Source: SFTH01 sp963643985
Lineage (GTDB): Bacteria > Bacillota > Clostridia > Christensenellales > Aristaeellaceae
Assembly: GCA_963643985.1 (NCBI GenBank)
Contig: CAVINP010000066.1
Location: forward strand, 1-11,312
DNA length: 11,312 nt
Direction: 5' to 3'
Within the stretch, counting starts at the first letter, position 1, and each line of letters opens with the position of its first letter. This document shows positions 1-5,711 of this stretch, piece by piece. The notes under the pieces are model-generated. The model searched no databases, was not told the origin of the DNA, and worked only from the letters and a program-made list of their open reading frames with translations. The position numbers were made by a program, and so were the translations under genes.

Positions 1-3
1 TTA

Positions 4-79
<76 letters not shown>

Positions 80-102
80 ACGTCTCGTTCAACGCGAGAT
101 TG

Positions 103-131
103 ATTATACTATAGTACGCAGCAAAAATCAA
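103..131 (-). promoter_or_regulatory. sigma-A promoter of tRNA-Thr
   Basis: On the minus strand, -35 TTGATT (126-131) and a perfect -10 TATAAT (103-108) are separated by exactly 17 bp. Transcription would start near 96, giving a short leader of about 16 nt before the mature tRNA at 79. Spacing and match are those of a strong stable-RNA promoter. Confidence 0.85.
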
Positions 132-172
132 GCCCTTTTTGAAATTTTTTTATACTTTAAGTTCTCATAACG

Positions 173-309
173 CGGATTTCAATTCGTCGGATCTGATGCA
201 GCAGAGACTGCACGTAGGGCTTATCGTATTTCTCCCTGCTCAACGCTGCTTCGGGCCGGTTGACCGCAGCCAACGAATTGTAATCCACAATCCCTGATTA
301 CCAAATCCG
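173..309 (-). ncRNA. candidate structured RNA, three-way junction
   Basis: The stretch 80-519 holds no convincing protein gene, but this block is strongly self-complementary. P1 pairs 173-179 with 303-309 (7 bp, perfect). P3 pairs 180-190 with 270-280 (11 positions, one non-Watson-Crick). P2 is a hairpin pairing 280-285 with 296-301 (6 bp, perfect) around a 10-nt loop. Only base 302 is left unpaired at the junction. The single imperfect P3 position (188/272) is C-A on the plus strand but a G-U wobble on the minus strand, which favours minus-strand transcription. The enclosed 79 nt are GC-rich and can form further stems, for example AGGG/CCCT. A weak minus-strand promoter lies just upstream (332-358). 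No terminator is seen; transcription may continue toward tRNA-Thr. I do not recognise the family; a reduced 6S-type RNA is one possibility but is not shown. The fold was derived by eye. Confidence 0.45.
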
Positions 310-411
310 AATCGTGTAATTGTGCAAATTTACTATACCGCATGTATGATTTATACAAGATGTGCTTTTATGGCACAGGGATCCGCTCGAATTATGACAA
401 CAATCCGGCAT
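298..411 (-). CDS. possible 37-residue Cys/His-rich microprotein
   Basis: A minus-strand frame starts at ATG 409-411, nine bases after a clean GGAGG (421-425), and ends at TAA 298-300. The 37-residue product has five cysteines (residues 4, 5, 13, 19, 24) and four histidines, a composition that could bind metal, but I recognise no family. Against it: there is no good promoter, the AT-rich codon use differs from neighbouring genes, its 3' end runs into the P1 stem of the candidate structured RNA, and the putative promoter of that RNA lies inside it. It may be chance. After the stop the same frame stays open for another 46 codons. Confidence 0.18.
   Translation of the reverse strand: MPDCCHNSSGSLCHKSTSCINHTCGIVNLHNYTIRIW
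332..358 (-). promoter_or_regulatory. weak promoter candidate for the structured RNA
   Basis: On the minus strand, TTGTAT (353-358) and TATAGT (332-337) are separated by 15 bp, shorter than optimal. A start near 325 would put the first stem of the candidate structured RNA about 16 nt into the transcript, which fits, but the spacing makes this only suggestive. Confidence 0.3.
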
Positions 412-519
412 GAGTTAATTCCTCCGTATCGATTTTACGCTGTGTTTATCCGGTGCATATTCATACACCATTCCATGCAAAACAGCGGTTAAAAGCTGTG
501 AAAATCGCTCAAAGGGGGC

Positions 520-548
520 TTGACATGGCCGATTTTTCTGCATATAAT
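520..548 (+). promoter_or_regulatory. perfect-consensus sigma-A promoter
   Basis: TTGACA (520-525) and TATAAT (543-548) have a 17-bp spacer, an exact match to the housekeeping sigma consensus at both hexamers. Transcription should start near 555, giving a leader of about 90 nt before the small gene at 644. Such a promoter implies high basal transcription unless a repressor acts on it. Confidence 0.9.
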
Positions 549-554
549 ACGCAC

Positions 555-600
555 GACCTGAGGTCAAGGGTCAAATTCCGATCGGCTTCGGCCAACGGGA
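555..600 (+). promoter_or_regulatory. leader palindrome and UUCG hairpin
   Basis: At the expected transcription start lies a perfect 5-bp inverted repeat with a 1-base centre (GACCT-g-AGGTC, 555-565), overlapping the direct repeat GGTCAA/GGGTCAA. It is followed by a hairpin at 576-600: outer stem TTCCG/CGGGA (one G-T pair), a small internal loop, and inner stem GGC/GCC closed by the very stable TTCG tetraloop. The palindrome could be an operator and the hairpin an mRNA-stabilising or regulatory leader element. It matches no riboswitch class that I recognise. Confidence 0.4.
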
Positions 601-643
601 TACACGGTTCATCGAAGTGAAATCACTCAGAAAGGAGATAACT

Positions 644-880
644 ATGATCAAGATTATGATGATTTCCGATATGGATAGATTTCTGGACAAGGTGGCCCAT
701 TGCCACGGAGACGTACTGCTTCATTTGCCCGACGGCACGAGTTGCAGCCTGAAGCATGACCACACGGCTCTGCAGATCCTCAAGATGCTCAACAATACCC
801 ACGAAACGCTCAACATCAGTCTGACCGACGTGCGCGACTACGCCCTCATCATCAACTACATGATGGATGCAGCCGCCTGA
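644..880 (+). CDS. small cytosolic protein of unknown function (78 aa)
   Basis: The start is ATG 644 because AAAGGAG (631-637) lies six bases before it. An in-frame GTG at 617 would put the ribosome site inside the gene and is rejected. The 78-residue product has no signal peptide or membrane segment. Residues 23-38 look like two beta strands around a polar turn (DVLLHLPDGTSCSLKHD), followed by a predicted helix (about 41-50) and a C-terminal helix ending in NYMMDAAA. There are two cysteines (20, 34) and several histidines. I do not recognise a named family; the pattern resembles other small single-domain hypothetical proteins of Clostridia. It is monocistronic, with a perfect-consensus promoter, a structured leader and a strong terminator, so it is probably a real and well expressed gene. 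Function unknown. Confidence 0.8.
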   Translation: MIKIMMISDMDRFLDKVAHCHGDVLLHLPDGTSCSLKHDHTALQILKMLNNTHETLNISLTDVRDYALIINYMMDAAA

Positions 881-1024
881 TATCAAAGTGCGCACCCTGC
901 AGTAACGGCTTGCCGCACTGCCAAACATCATTTGCGCTTGAGTGTGATTCGATGATACCCGTCATTTGACCACGGCGCTGACGATCGCATACCGATCGAG
1001 CCGATTTTCATTTCAATAGATACG

Positions 1025-1049
1025 CCGCCGCGCTCTGCGGCGGTTTTTT
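1025..1049 (+). terminator. rho-independent terminator of the 78-aa gene
   Basis: A perfect 6-bp GC stem CCGCCG/CGGCGG with a 7-base loop is followed directly by six T residues (1044-1049). About 145 bases separate it from the stop codon at 880. That 3' stretch holds no frame worth reporting, only a short CGATCG inverted pair (982-998). Confidence 0.9.
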
Positions 1050-1102
1050 GTCAATGTATATTTGATATTTGGTTAAAATCCCAAGCAGAATATCAGTTTT
1101 GC

Positions 1103-1130
1103 TTGATTTAATCCCGCATTGTGGTATAAT
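1103..1130 (+). promoter_or_regulatory. fba promoter with extended -10
   Basis: TTGATT (1103-1108) and TATAAT (1125-1130) are separated by 16 bp, and a TG dinucleotide one base before the -10 makes it an extended -10 element. A start near 1137 gives a short leader of about 25 nt before the aldolase ATG. Confidence 0.85.
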
Positions 1131-1162
1131 ATTTTCAGTTCAATGAATAAAGGGGTGTTTAT

Positions 1163-2146
1163 ATGGCAATCGTTACCTCCAAAGAGATGTTTAAGAAGGC
1201 CTATAACGGCGGCTACGCCATCGGCGCTTTCAACGTAAACAACATGGAGATCATCCAGGGCATCACCGAAGCTGCAATCGAGAAGCATGCTCCCCTGATC
1301 CTTCAGGTGTCCAAGGGCGCCCGCAACTACGCCAAGCACGTCTACCTGATGAAGCTGATTGAGGCTGCCATCGCAGACGCCGAACAGACCGCCGGTTTTG
1401 ACCTGCCCATCTGTGTGCATCTGGATCACGGCGACACCTTCGAACTGTGCAAGAGCTGCATCGACGGTGGCTTCAGCTCCGTCATGATCGACGGTTCCTC
1501 CAAGTCCTTCGAGGACAACATCGCTCTGACAAAGCAGGTCGTCGAGTACGCACACGATCACGGCGTTGTGGTCGAGGGCGAACTGGGTACGCTGGCCGGC
1601 GTTGAAGACGAAGTGAAGGTCTCCGCAGAGGATTCCTCCTACACCCGTCCGGAAGAGGTTGAAGAGTTCGTTACCCGCACGGGCGTTGACTCTCTGGCCA
1701 TCGCCATCGGCACGTCCCACGGCGCATACAAGTTCACCGCAGCACAGTGCACCCGCAATGAAAAGGGCATCCTCGTGCCCCCGCCGCTGCGCTTCGACAT
1801 TCTGGACGAAGTCGCAAAGCGTCTGCCCGGCTTCCCGATCGTGCTGCATGGCTCTTCCTCCGTGCCGCAGGAGTTCGTCGCCGAGATCAACAAGTACGGC
1901 GGCAAGATGCCCGATGCAGTCGGCATCCCCGAGGAACAGCTGCGTCAGGCCGCTCGCGGCGCTGTCTGCAAGATCAACATCGACTCTGACCTGCGTCTGG
2001 CCATGACCGCCAGCATCCGCAAGTACTACGCGGAGCATCCGGATCACTTCGATCCCCGCCAGTACCTCAAGCCCGCCCGCATCGCCATCAAGAACATGGT
2101 CGAGCACAAGCTGGTTGACGTTCTGGGCTGCAACGACAAGGCCTGA
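1163..2146 (+). CDS. fba: class II fructose-1,6-bisphosphate aldolase
   Basis: This is a zinc-dependent class II aldolase, 327 residues, which reversibly cleaves fructose-1,6-bisphosphate to dihydroxyacetone phosphate and glyceraldehyde-3-phosphate in cytosolic glycolysis and gluconeogenesis. The family signature HLDHGD (86-91) supplies the catalytic aspartate (D88) and a zinc ligand (H89). Further probable zinc ligands are H186 in GTSHG and H229 in VLHGSS. NIDSD (272-276) forms the phosphate/substrate loop, and EGELG (138-142) is also typical. A TIM barrel from end to end fits the length; nothing is missing. The start is ATG 1163 with AAAGGGGTG (1149-1157) five bases upstream. It is transcribed alone. 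Tagatose-bisphosphate and other ketose-bisphosphate aldolases share this fold, so the exact substrate is inferred from genome-core context; the longer PP-loop insertions fit fructose-bisphosphate aldolase. Confidence 0.93.
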   Translation: MAIVTSKEMFKKAYNGGYAIGAFNVNNMEIIQGITEAAIEKHAPLILQVSKGARNYAKHVYLMKLIEAAIADAEQTAGFDLPICVHLDHGDTFELCKSCIDGGFSSVMIDGSSKSFEDNIALTKQVVEYAHDHGVVVEGELGTLAGVEDEVKVSAEDSSYTRPEEVEEFVTRTGVDSLAIAIGTSHGAYKFTAAQCTRNEKGILVPPPLRFDILDEVAKRLPGFPIVLHGSSSVPQEFVAEINKYGGKMPDAVGIPEEQLRQAARGAVCKINIDSDLRLAMTASIRKYYAEHPDHFDPRQYLKPARIAIKNMVEHKLVDVLGCNDKA

Positions 2147-2162
2147 TCCCACTCTTGTATCC

Positions 2163-2198
2163 GCAGGAAGCTCTTCGACTTTTCGGAGAGCTTCCTGC
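2163..2198 (+). terminator. long hairpin after fba without a T tract
   Basis: Starting 17 bases after the fba stop, 15 bases on each side pair (GCAGGAAGCTCTTCG with CGGAGAGCTTCCTGC, one G-T wobble) around a 6-base loop. No T run follows (the next bases are TATATAGACC), so on its own it is a poor intrinsic terminator. It may protect the mRNA 3' end or act together with the second hairpin at 2248. Confidence 0.55.
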
Positions 2199-2247
2199 TA
2201 TATAGACCAAATTCATCATAAGGAATGACGGAACTATGTTGAATTTT

Positions 2248-2287
2248 GATGATGTCAAGTACATCTGCTTGACATCATCTTCTTTTT
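2248..2287 (+). terminator. perfect 12-bp inverted repeat: fba terminator and/or operator
   Basis: GATGATGTCAAG (2248-2259) and CTTGACATCATC (2268-2279) are exact inverted copies with an 8-base loop, followed by TTCTTTTT (2280-2287). As RNA this is a plausible intrinsic terminator for fba. As DNA its right arm contains the -35 box of the ylxM-ffh promoter, so a dimeric regulator binding the palindrome would cover that promoter. A third copy of the core TGTCAAG lies at 2306-2312, close to the expected start site. Confidence 0.6.
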
Positions 2288-2297
2288 GCGCTATAAT
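2269..2297 (+). promoter_or_regulatory. perfect-consensus promoter of ylxM-ffh-rpsP-khpA
   Basis: TTGACA (2269-2274) and TATAAT (2292-2297) have a 17-bp spacer, an exact sigma-A consensus. Transcription should start near 2304, about 38 bases before ylxM. The -35 box sits in the right arm of the 12-bp inverted repeat. Confidence 0.9.
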
Positions 2298-2341
2298 ATA
2301 CAAGCTGTCAAGCGAAACAACTTGCTGAAAAGGTGATCGAC

Positions 2342-2698
2342 GTGGCGGATATGCAAGCGCGGGTAAGCATGACTTGGCTGATGGACTTCTATGCGCCGCT
2401 TCTGACCGAGCACCAGCACGAGGTGGCTCGCCTGTACTGCGAGGAGGATTTATCCCTGGCTGAGATTGCTCAGCAGCTCTCCATCACCCGTCAGGGCGCT
2501 TCAGACGCCCTCAACAAGGCGCGAAAGCTGCTCGAGGAATACGAGGGCAAGCTGGGGCTGGCCGCGAGATATCGCGAAATGCGCGACATGGCGCAGGATG
2601 CGCTGAACGCGCTGGACGAGGGATCGGATATGCGGCATATTCAGGCGGCGAAGACGTCGCTTCAACAACTTTTGAGAGGAGAAGCGCATGGCATTTGA
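2342..2698 (+). CDS. ylxM: YlxM-family HTH protein, SRP-associated
   Basis: This is a small (118-residue) putative DNA-binding protein of the YlxM/p13 family, nearly always encoded directly before ffh in Bacillota and thought to modulate the signal recognition particle. An N-terminal helix bundle is followed by a sigma-region-4-like helix-turn-helix (about 37-64, SLAEIAQQLSITRQGASDAL), then a charged helical tail. I chose GTG 2342 because AAAAGGTGAT (2328-2337) fits it at normal spacing; GTG 2333 would overlap that ribosome site and ATG 2351 is a possible alternative. The last 11 bases overlap the start of ffh, so the two are probably translationally coupled. The role in SRP function is family knowledge, not visible here. 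Confidence 0.85.
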   Translation: MADMQARVSMTWLMDFYAPLLTEHQHEVARLYCEEDLSLAEIAQQLSITRQGASDALNKARKLLEEYEGKLGLAARYREMRDMAQDALNALDEGSDMRHIQAAKTSLQQLLRGEAHGI

Positions 2699-4037
2699 GG
2701 GATTAACTGAAAAACTGCAGGGTGCGTTTAAGAAACTCTCCGGCAAGGGCAAACTCACAGAGGCGGACGTCAAGCTTGCGATGCGGGAAGTTCGCATGGC
2801 TCTGCTGGAGGCGGATGTCAGCTTCGCCGTGGTCAAGGATTTCATCAAAACGCTCACCGAGCGTTGCGTCGGAACGGAACTGCTCGACAGCCTCACGCCC
2901 GCGCAGCAGGTCATCAAGATTGTCAATGAAGAGCTGACCAAGCTGATGGGTGGTGTCAACGCCAAACTGACCTATTCCCCGCAACCGCCGACAATCTATA
3001 TGCTCTGCGGTCTGCAGGGTGCCGGCAAGACCACGATGGCGGCCAAGCTCGGCAACATGATCAAAAAGGGCGGCAAGAAGCCCCTGCTCGTAGCCTGCGA
3101 CGTGTATCGTCCTGCAGCCATCAAGCAATTGCAGGTGGTGGGCGGTCAGGTCGGTGTGGAAGTTTTTGAGCGCGGTCAGGGCGATCCGGTACAGATTGCC
3201 AAGGAAGCCGTTGACTACGCCAAATACTACGGCCGCGACCCGGTGATCATCGATACGGCCGGCCGATTGCACATCGATGAAAAGCTGATGCAGGAGCTGC
3301 GTGATGTGCGTGACACCGTCAAGCCCAAAGAAATCCTGCTGGTAGTCGACGCGATGACAGGCCAGGACGCGGTGACCGTTGCCAAGACGTTCAACGATGA
3401 GCTGGGCGTGGACGGCGTGATCCTCACCAAGCTCGATGGCGATACCCGCGGCGGCGCGGCGATTTCCGTGCGTGCGGTCACCGGCAAGCCGATCAAGTTT
3501 GCGGGCATCGGCGAAAAGCTGACGGACATCGAACCATTCCATCCGGACCGCATGGCCAGCCGTATACTGGGCATGGGCGATGTGCTGACGCTCATTGAGC
3601 AGGCGCAGCAGAATTTCGATGAAGCGGCTGCAGTGGATCTGACGCGCAAAATGCGCACCAACAGCTTTACGCTGGAGGATTATCTGGATCAGATGCGCCA
3701 GCTTAACAAGATGGGTTCGATCAAGAATATGCTCAAGATGATCCCCGGCCTGTCCGGCAAAATCAAGGACGAGGACATCGATGAGGACAAAATGATCAAG
3801 GCACAAAAGAAAAATGAGGCGATCATACTGTCCATGACGCGCATGGAACGTCGCAACCCCGACATACTCAACGCGAGCCGCAAGCGCCGCGTAGCTGCGG
3901 GCAGCGGCACGACGGTGCAGGAGGTCAATCTGCTGCTCAAGCAGTTCGATCAGGCCAAATCCATGATGAAGAACATGATGGGCGGCATGAAAAAAGGCAA
4001 GATGCGCATCCCCTTCGGGAAAATGCCCAAAGTATAA
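2688..4037 (+). CDS. ffh: signal recognition particle GTPase Ffh (SRP54)
   Basis: The protein subunit of the bacterial SRP binds SRP RNA and signal sequences of nascent membrane proteins and delivers ribosomes to FtsY. The 449 residues are the normal length. The N domain covers about 1-90. The G domain (about 100-295) has the P-loop GLQGAGKTT (108-116), the DVYRPAA motif (138-144), DTAGRLH (189-195) and TKLDGD (247-252). The methionine-rich M domain (about 325-449) contains the RNA-binding helix-turn-helix with SRKRRVAAGSG (397-407) and a run of Met/Lys/Gly near the C terminus. The start is ATG 2688 with GAGAGGAG six bases upstream, overlapping the ylxM stop by 11 bases. FtsY and the SRP RNA gene are not in the window. 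Confidence 0.97.
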   Translation: MAFEGLTEKLQGAFKKLSGKGKLTEADVKLAMREVRMALLEADVSFAVVKDFIKTLTERCVGTELLDSLTPAQQVIKIVNEELTKLMGGVNAKLTYSPQPPTIYMLCGLQGAGKTTMAAKLGNMIKKGGKKPLLVACDVYRPAAIKQLQVVGGQVGVEVFERGQGDPVQIAKEAVDYAKYYGRDPVIIDTAGRLHIDEKLMQELRDVRDTVKPKEILLVVDAMTGQDAVTVAKTFNDELGVDGVILTKLDGDTRGGAAISVRAVTGKPIKFAGIGEKLTDIEPFHPDRMASRILGMGDVLTLIEQAQQNFDEAAAVDLTRKMRTNSFTLEDYLDQMRQLNKMGSIKNMLKMIPGLSGKIKDEDIDEDKMIKAQKKNEAIILSMTRMERRNPDILNASRKRRVAAGSGTTVQEVNLLLKQFDQAKSMMKNMMGGMKKGKMRIPFGKMPKV

Positions 4038-4050
4038 ACCAGGGTAACTG

Positions 4051-4090
4051 CGGTGAAAGCCGTAATTATATCACCGGATACAATTCCGGA
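4051..4090 (+). other. small inverted repeats in the ffh-rpsP spacer
   Basis: The 82-base spacer contains two short hairpins, CGG/CCG around 4051-4063 and CCGGA/TCCGG (4074-4078 with 4085-4089). Neither has a T tract, so read-through into rpsP is expected. They may be mRNA processing or stability sites; I see no separate promoter. Confidence 0.3.
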
Positions 4091-4119
4091 TAAGCGAAAC
4101 ATGCAGGAGGACATTTAAA

Positions 4120-4359
4120 ATGGTTAAGATTCGTCTGAAGAGAATGGGCATGAAGAAGATGCCTTTCTATCGTCTGGTTGTTACCGACAGCCGCAATCCG
4201 CGCGACGGCCGCTTCATCGAGGAAGTCGGCTACTACAATCCCGTATCCGAGCCCGTTGATCTGAAGATCGACGTCGAACGTGCCAAGTATTGGCTGGACA
4301 ACGGCGCACAGCCCACTGACACCGTTCGCGGCCTGCTCAAGAAGGGCGGAGTTCTGTAA
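4120..4359 (+). CDS. rpsP: 30S ribosomal protein S16
   Basis: S16 is a primary component of the small ribosomal subunit. The 79 residues begin with the family pattern MVKIRLKRMGMKKMPFYRLV and continue with the conserved stretch DSRNPRDGRFIEEVGYYNP (23-41), then a helix with AKYWLDNGAQPTDTV (55-69). The length is normal and the protein is basic. The start is ATG 4120, nine bases after AGGAGG (4105-4110). It lies 82 bases after ffh and three bases before khpA, an arrangement widely conserved in Bacillota. Confidence 0.97.
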   Translation: MVKIRLKRMGMKKMPFYRLVVTDSRNPRDGRFIEEVGYYNPVSEPVDLKIDVERAKYWLDNGAQPTDTVRGLLKKGGVL

Positions 4360-4362
4360 GCC

Positions 4363-4590
4363 ATGTCGGAGTTGGTAAAGTATATCGCTGCTTCGCTCGT
4401 TGACAAGCCGGAAGCCGTGGATGTGCGTGAGGTCGAAAATGAGGATAACATCACCATCGAACTGCGCGTGGATCCTGAGGACATGGGCAAGGTGATCGGC
4501 AAGCAGGGCCGTATCGCCAAGGCCATCCGTACCGTCGTGAAGGCGGCCTCCGCGAAGAGCCCCAAGCCGGTTTTCGTCGAAATCATCTGA
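4363..4590 (+). CDS. khpA: KH-domain RNA-binding protein KhpA (YlqC)
   Basis: This is a single KH-domain protein of 75 residues. In other Bacillota KhpA works with KhpB (EloR/Jag) on small RNAs and mRNAs, affecting cell division and elongation. The RNA-binding loop is visible as VIGKQGRI (44-51) with the GKQG motif at 46-49, between a beta strand (ITIELRVD, 30-37) and a following helix. The start lies three bases after the rpsP stop; GGCGGAG in the rpsP 3' end (4345-4351) sits 11 bases upstream, so translation is probably coupled. A terminator follows, so the gene ends the operon here. Confidence 0.93.
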   Translation: MSELVKYIAASLVDKPEAVDVREVENEDNITIELRVDPEDMGKVIGKQGRIAKAIRTVVKAASAKSPKPVFVEII

Positions 4591-4606
4591 GCCGAATCAC
4601 AGATAA

Positions 4607-4653
4607 GGGCAGAGAAGGAACAAAAATCATGTTTCCTCTCTGCCCTGCTTTTT
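4607..4653 (+). terminator. rho-independent terminator of the ffh operon
   Basis: GGGCAGAGA pairs perfectly with TCTCTGCCC; the stem extends by several more pairs with one mismatch and one wobble, closing a 9-base A-rich loop. Five T residues follow at 4649-4653. It begins 17 bases after the khpA stop. Confidence 0.88.
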
Positions 4654-4681
4654 ATTAATATATGCAATGTGATATCGTCAT

Positions 4682-4707
4682 AAAAAACGTTCCGAAGGCA
4701 GTTTTTT
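4682..4707 (-). terminator. bidirectional-type hairpin, probable araC terminator
   Basis: AAAAAAC (4682-4688) pairs with GTTTTTT (4701-4707) around a short CC-gaa-GG inner stem. Read on the minus strand it gives a hairpin ending in six T residues, about 47 bases after the stop of the AraC-family gene. The symmetry means it could also act on the plus strand as a backup for khpA. Confidence 0.55.
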
Positions 4708-4754
4708 ATTTGGGTAACAGAAATTTACACGTTTGGCAATAAAGTGGAACAGAT

Positions 4755-5627
4755 TTACGGTTCTTTCTCCGCGTTTTCGCCGAGCGCACAGCTTTCGCGG
4801 TATTGCAGCGGCGTCATGCCGTGCATCTTTTTGAACGCCTTGCAAAATACGCTTTCGCCGGAAAAACCGGTATCATAGCAGATGGCTTTCATGGAAAGCG
4901 TGCTGAACTGCAACAGGTAGCGCACAGAGGCCATGCGCCGTCGAATCAGATATTCATGTGGCGTATAGCCGGTTTCCTGCTTGAAAATGCGAATGAAATG
5001 ATATACGCTGACATTGTTCATGGCGGCCAGCTGCTCTATGGAAATGTTTTCGCGAAAGTGCTCGTTGATGAACGTGATGGTTTTCTCCGCGAGCATGGCA
5101 TTGCCGCGCCTGTGGACGGCAGCGGGTGTGCAGATCATAAACTCCGTCAGCAAATCGGTGATGTATCTGGAGAGCAACGGCTCCTGCACGGTATGGTGTT
5201 CCTGAAAAGTGCTTAATACCGCCATCAGCTTCCGAAGGGCGGCGGATATGTCCGTCATGGCCCAGACGTGACCCAGGCGCGAAGTGATAAACCGGTAGTA
5301 GTTGCGCGCCTGCGCACCGTCGAAGTGCAGCCAGATGCAGGTGTAGCCGGTGTCGGTCGCGTAGGCATGGGGTCGGTAGCAGTCCAGAAGCACGAACTGT
5401 CCCTCGCCGACTGTCTGCATCTGCTCGTTCGTTTCCAGCTGCATGGTACCCTTTTGAATGTACATCAGCAGGAAACTGTTAAATGCGCTTCGCGCGAGCC
5501 GATAGCCGGGCTTGTAGGAAAAGCGGCCGCATTGCAGCGGATAGAGAAACATGCGCTGCGCGACCCTGCTGGGCGAGTAGATATAATACTCCGATGTGCT
5601 ATCCACAAGATGTTCCCTGCTTTTCAC
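4755..5627 (-). CDS. AraC-family transcriptional regulator
   Basis: A 290-residue cytosolic regulator with the usual two-part layout. The N-terminal part (about 25-105) fits an AraC-type cupin ligand-binding domain, with YIQKGTMQL (56-64) and GQFVLLDCYRPHAY (76-89) as recognisable strands. A helical linker follows. The C-terminal HTH_18 domain (about 185-278) has a first helix-turn-helix at 197-218 (ISIEQLAAMNNVSVYHFIR) and a second at 245-268 with GFSGESVFCKAFKKMHGMTP, the family signature. The start is GTG 5627, seven bases after AGGAGGGGG (5635-5643). It is divergent from the DUF5107-TPR gene and most likely controls that operon, activating in response to a sugar-type ligand; this is inferred from orientation and family. 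The ligand cannot be read from the sequence. Confidence 0.9.
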   Translation of the reverse strand: MKSREHLVDSTSEYYIYSPSRVAQRMFLYPLQCGRFSYKPGYRLARSAFNSFLLMYIQKGTMQLETNEQMQTVGEGQFVLLDCYRPHAYATDTGYTCIWLHFDGAQARNYYRFITSRLGHVWAMTDISAALRKLMAVLSTFQEHHTVQEPLLSRYITDLLTEFMICTPAAVHRRGNAMLAEKTITFINEHFRENISIEQLAAMNNVSVYHFIRIFKQETGYTPHEYLIRRRMASVRYLLQFSTLSMKAICYDTGFSGESVFCKAFKKMHGMTPLQYRESCALGENAEKEP

Positions 5628-5662
5628 GGCCGTTCCCCCTCCTGTTGCTGGTATCTGTCTTC

Positions 5663-5691
5663 AGTATAACGTTTCGAGCGATGTTTTGCAA
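5663..5691 (-). promoter_or_regulatory. promoter of the AraC-family gene
   Basis: On the minus strand TTGCAA (5686-5691) and TATACT (5663-5668) are 17 bp apart, a good sigma-A promoter giving a leader of about 30 nt. It is much stronger than the divergent promoter, as expected for a constitutively made activator. Confidence 0.75.
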
Positions 5692-5711
5692 GACGAAAAC
5701 AGCAATTTTTA

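Noticed and set aside
157..288. Minus-strand frame of 43 codons from GTG 286-288 to TAA 157-159 with host-like codon use
   Set aside because: It follows in frame after the stop of the Cys-rich frame and could be read as a broken gene, but it lies mostly within the strongly base-paired block, which explains its composition better; only a weak ribosome site, and no family recognised.
173..309. SRP RNA (ffs) at the structured block, suggested by CCCGAAGCAGC on the minus strand
   Set aside because: The diagnostic SRP loop sequence GGUCCGGAAGGAAGCAGC is not present; the similarity is limited to a few bases.
341..412. Plus-strand frame of 23 codons beginning ATG TAT GAT
   Set aside because: Very short, no ribosome site, and overlapped by a minus-strand frame that has a better one.
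617..643. Upstream GTG start for the 78-residue gene
   Set aside because: Using it would place AAAGGAG inside the coding region, and no ribosome site precedes GTG 617.
1073..2152. Minus-strand frame of 359 codons across fba
   Set aside because: It is the antisense shadow of the aldolase gene, with repetitive Val/Gly/Asp/Leu composition and no ribosome site or family motif.
2703..3806. Long open frame on the minus strand (367 codons) across ffh
   Set aside because: It lies wholly antisense to the well-conserved Ffh coding frame and has a His/Leu/Ala-biased composition typical of the opposite strand of GC-rich genes. No family resemblance and no promoter.
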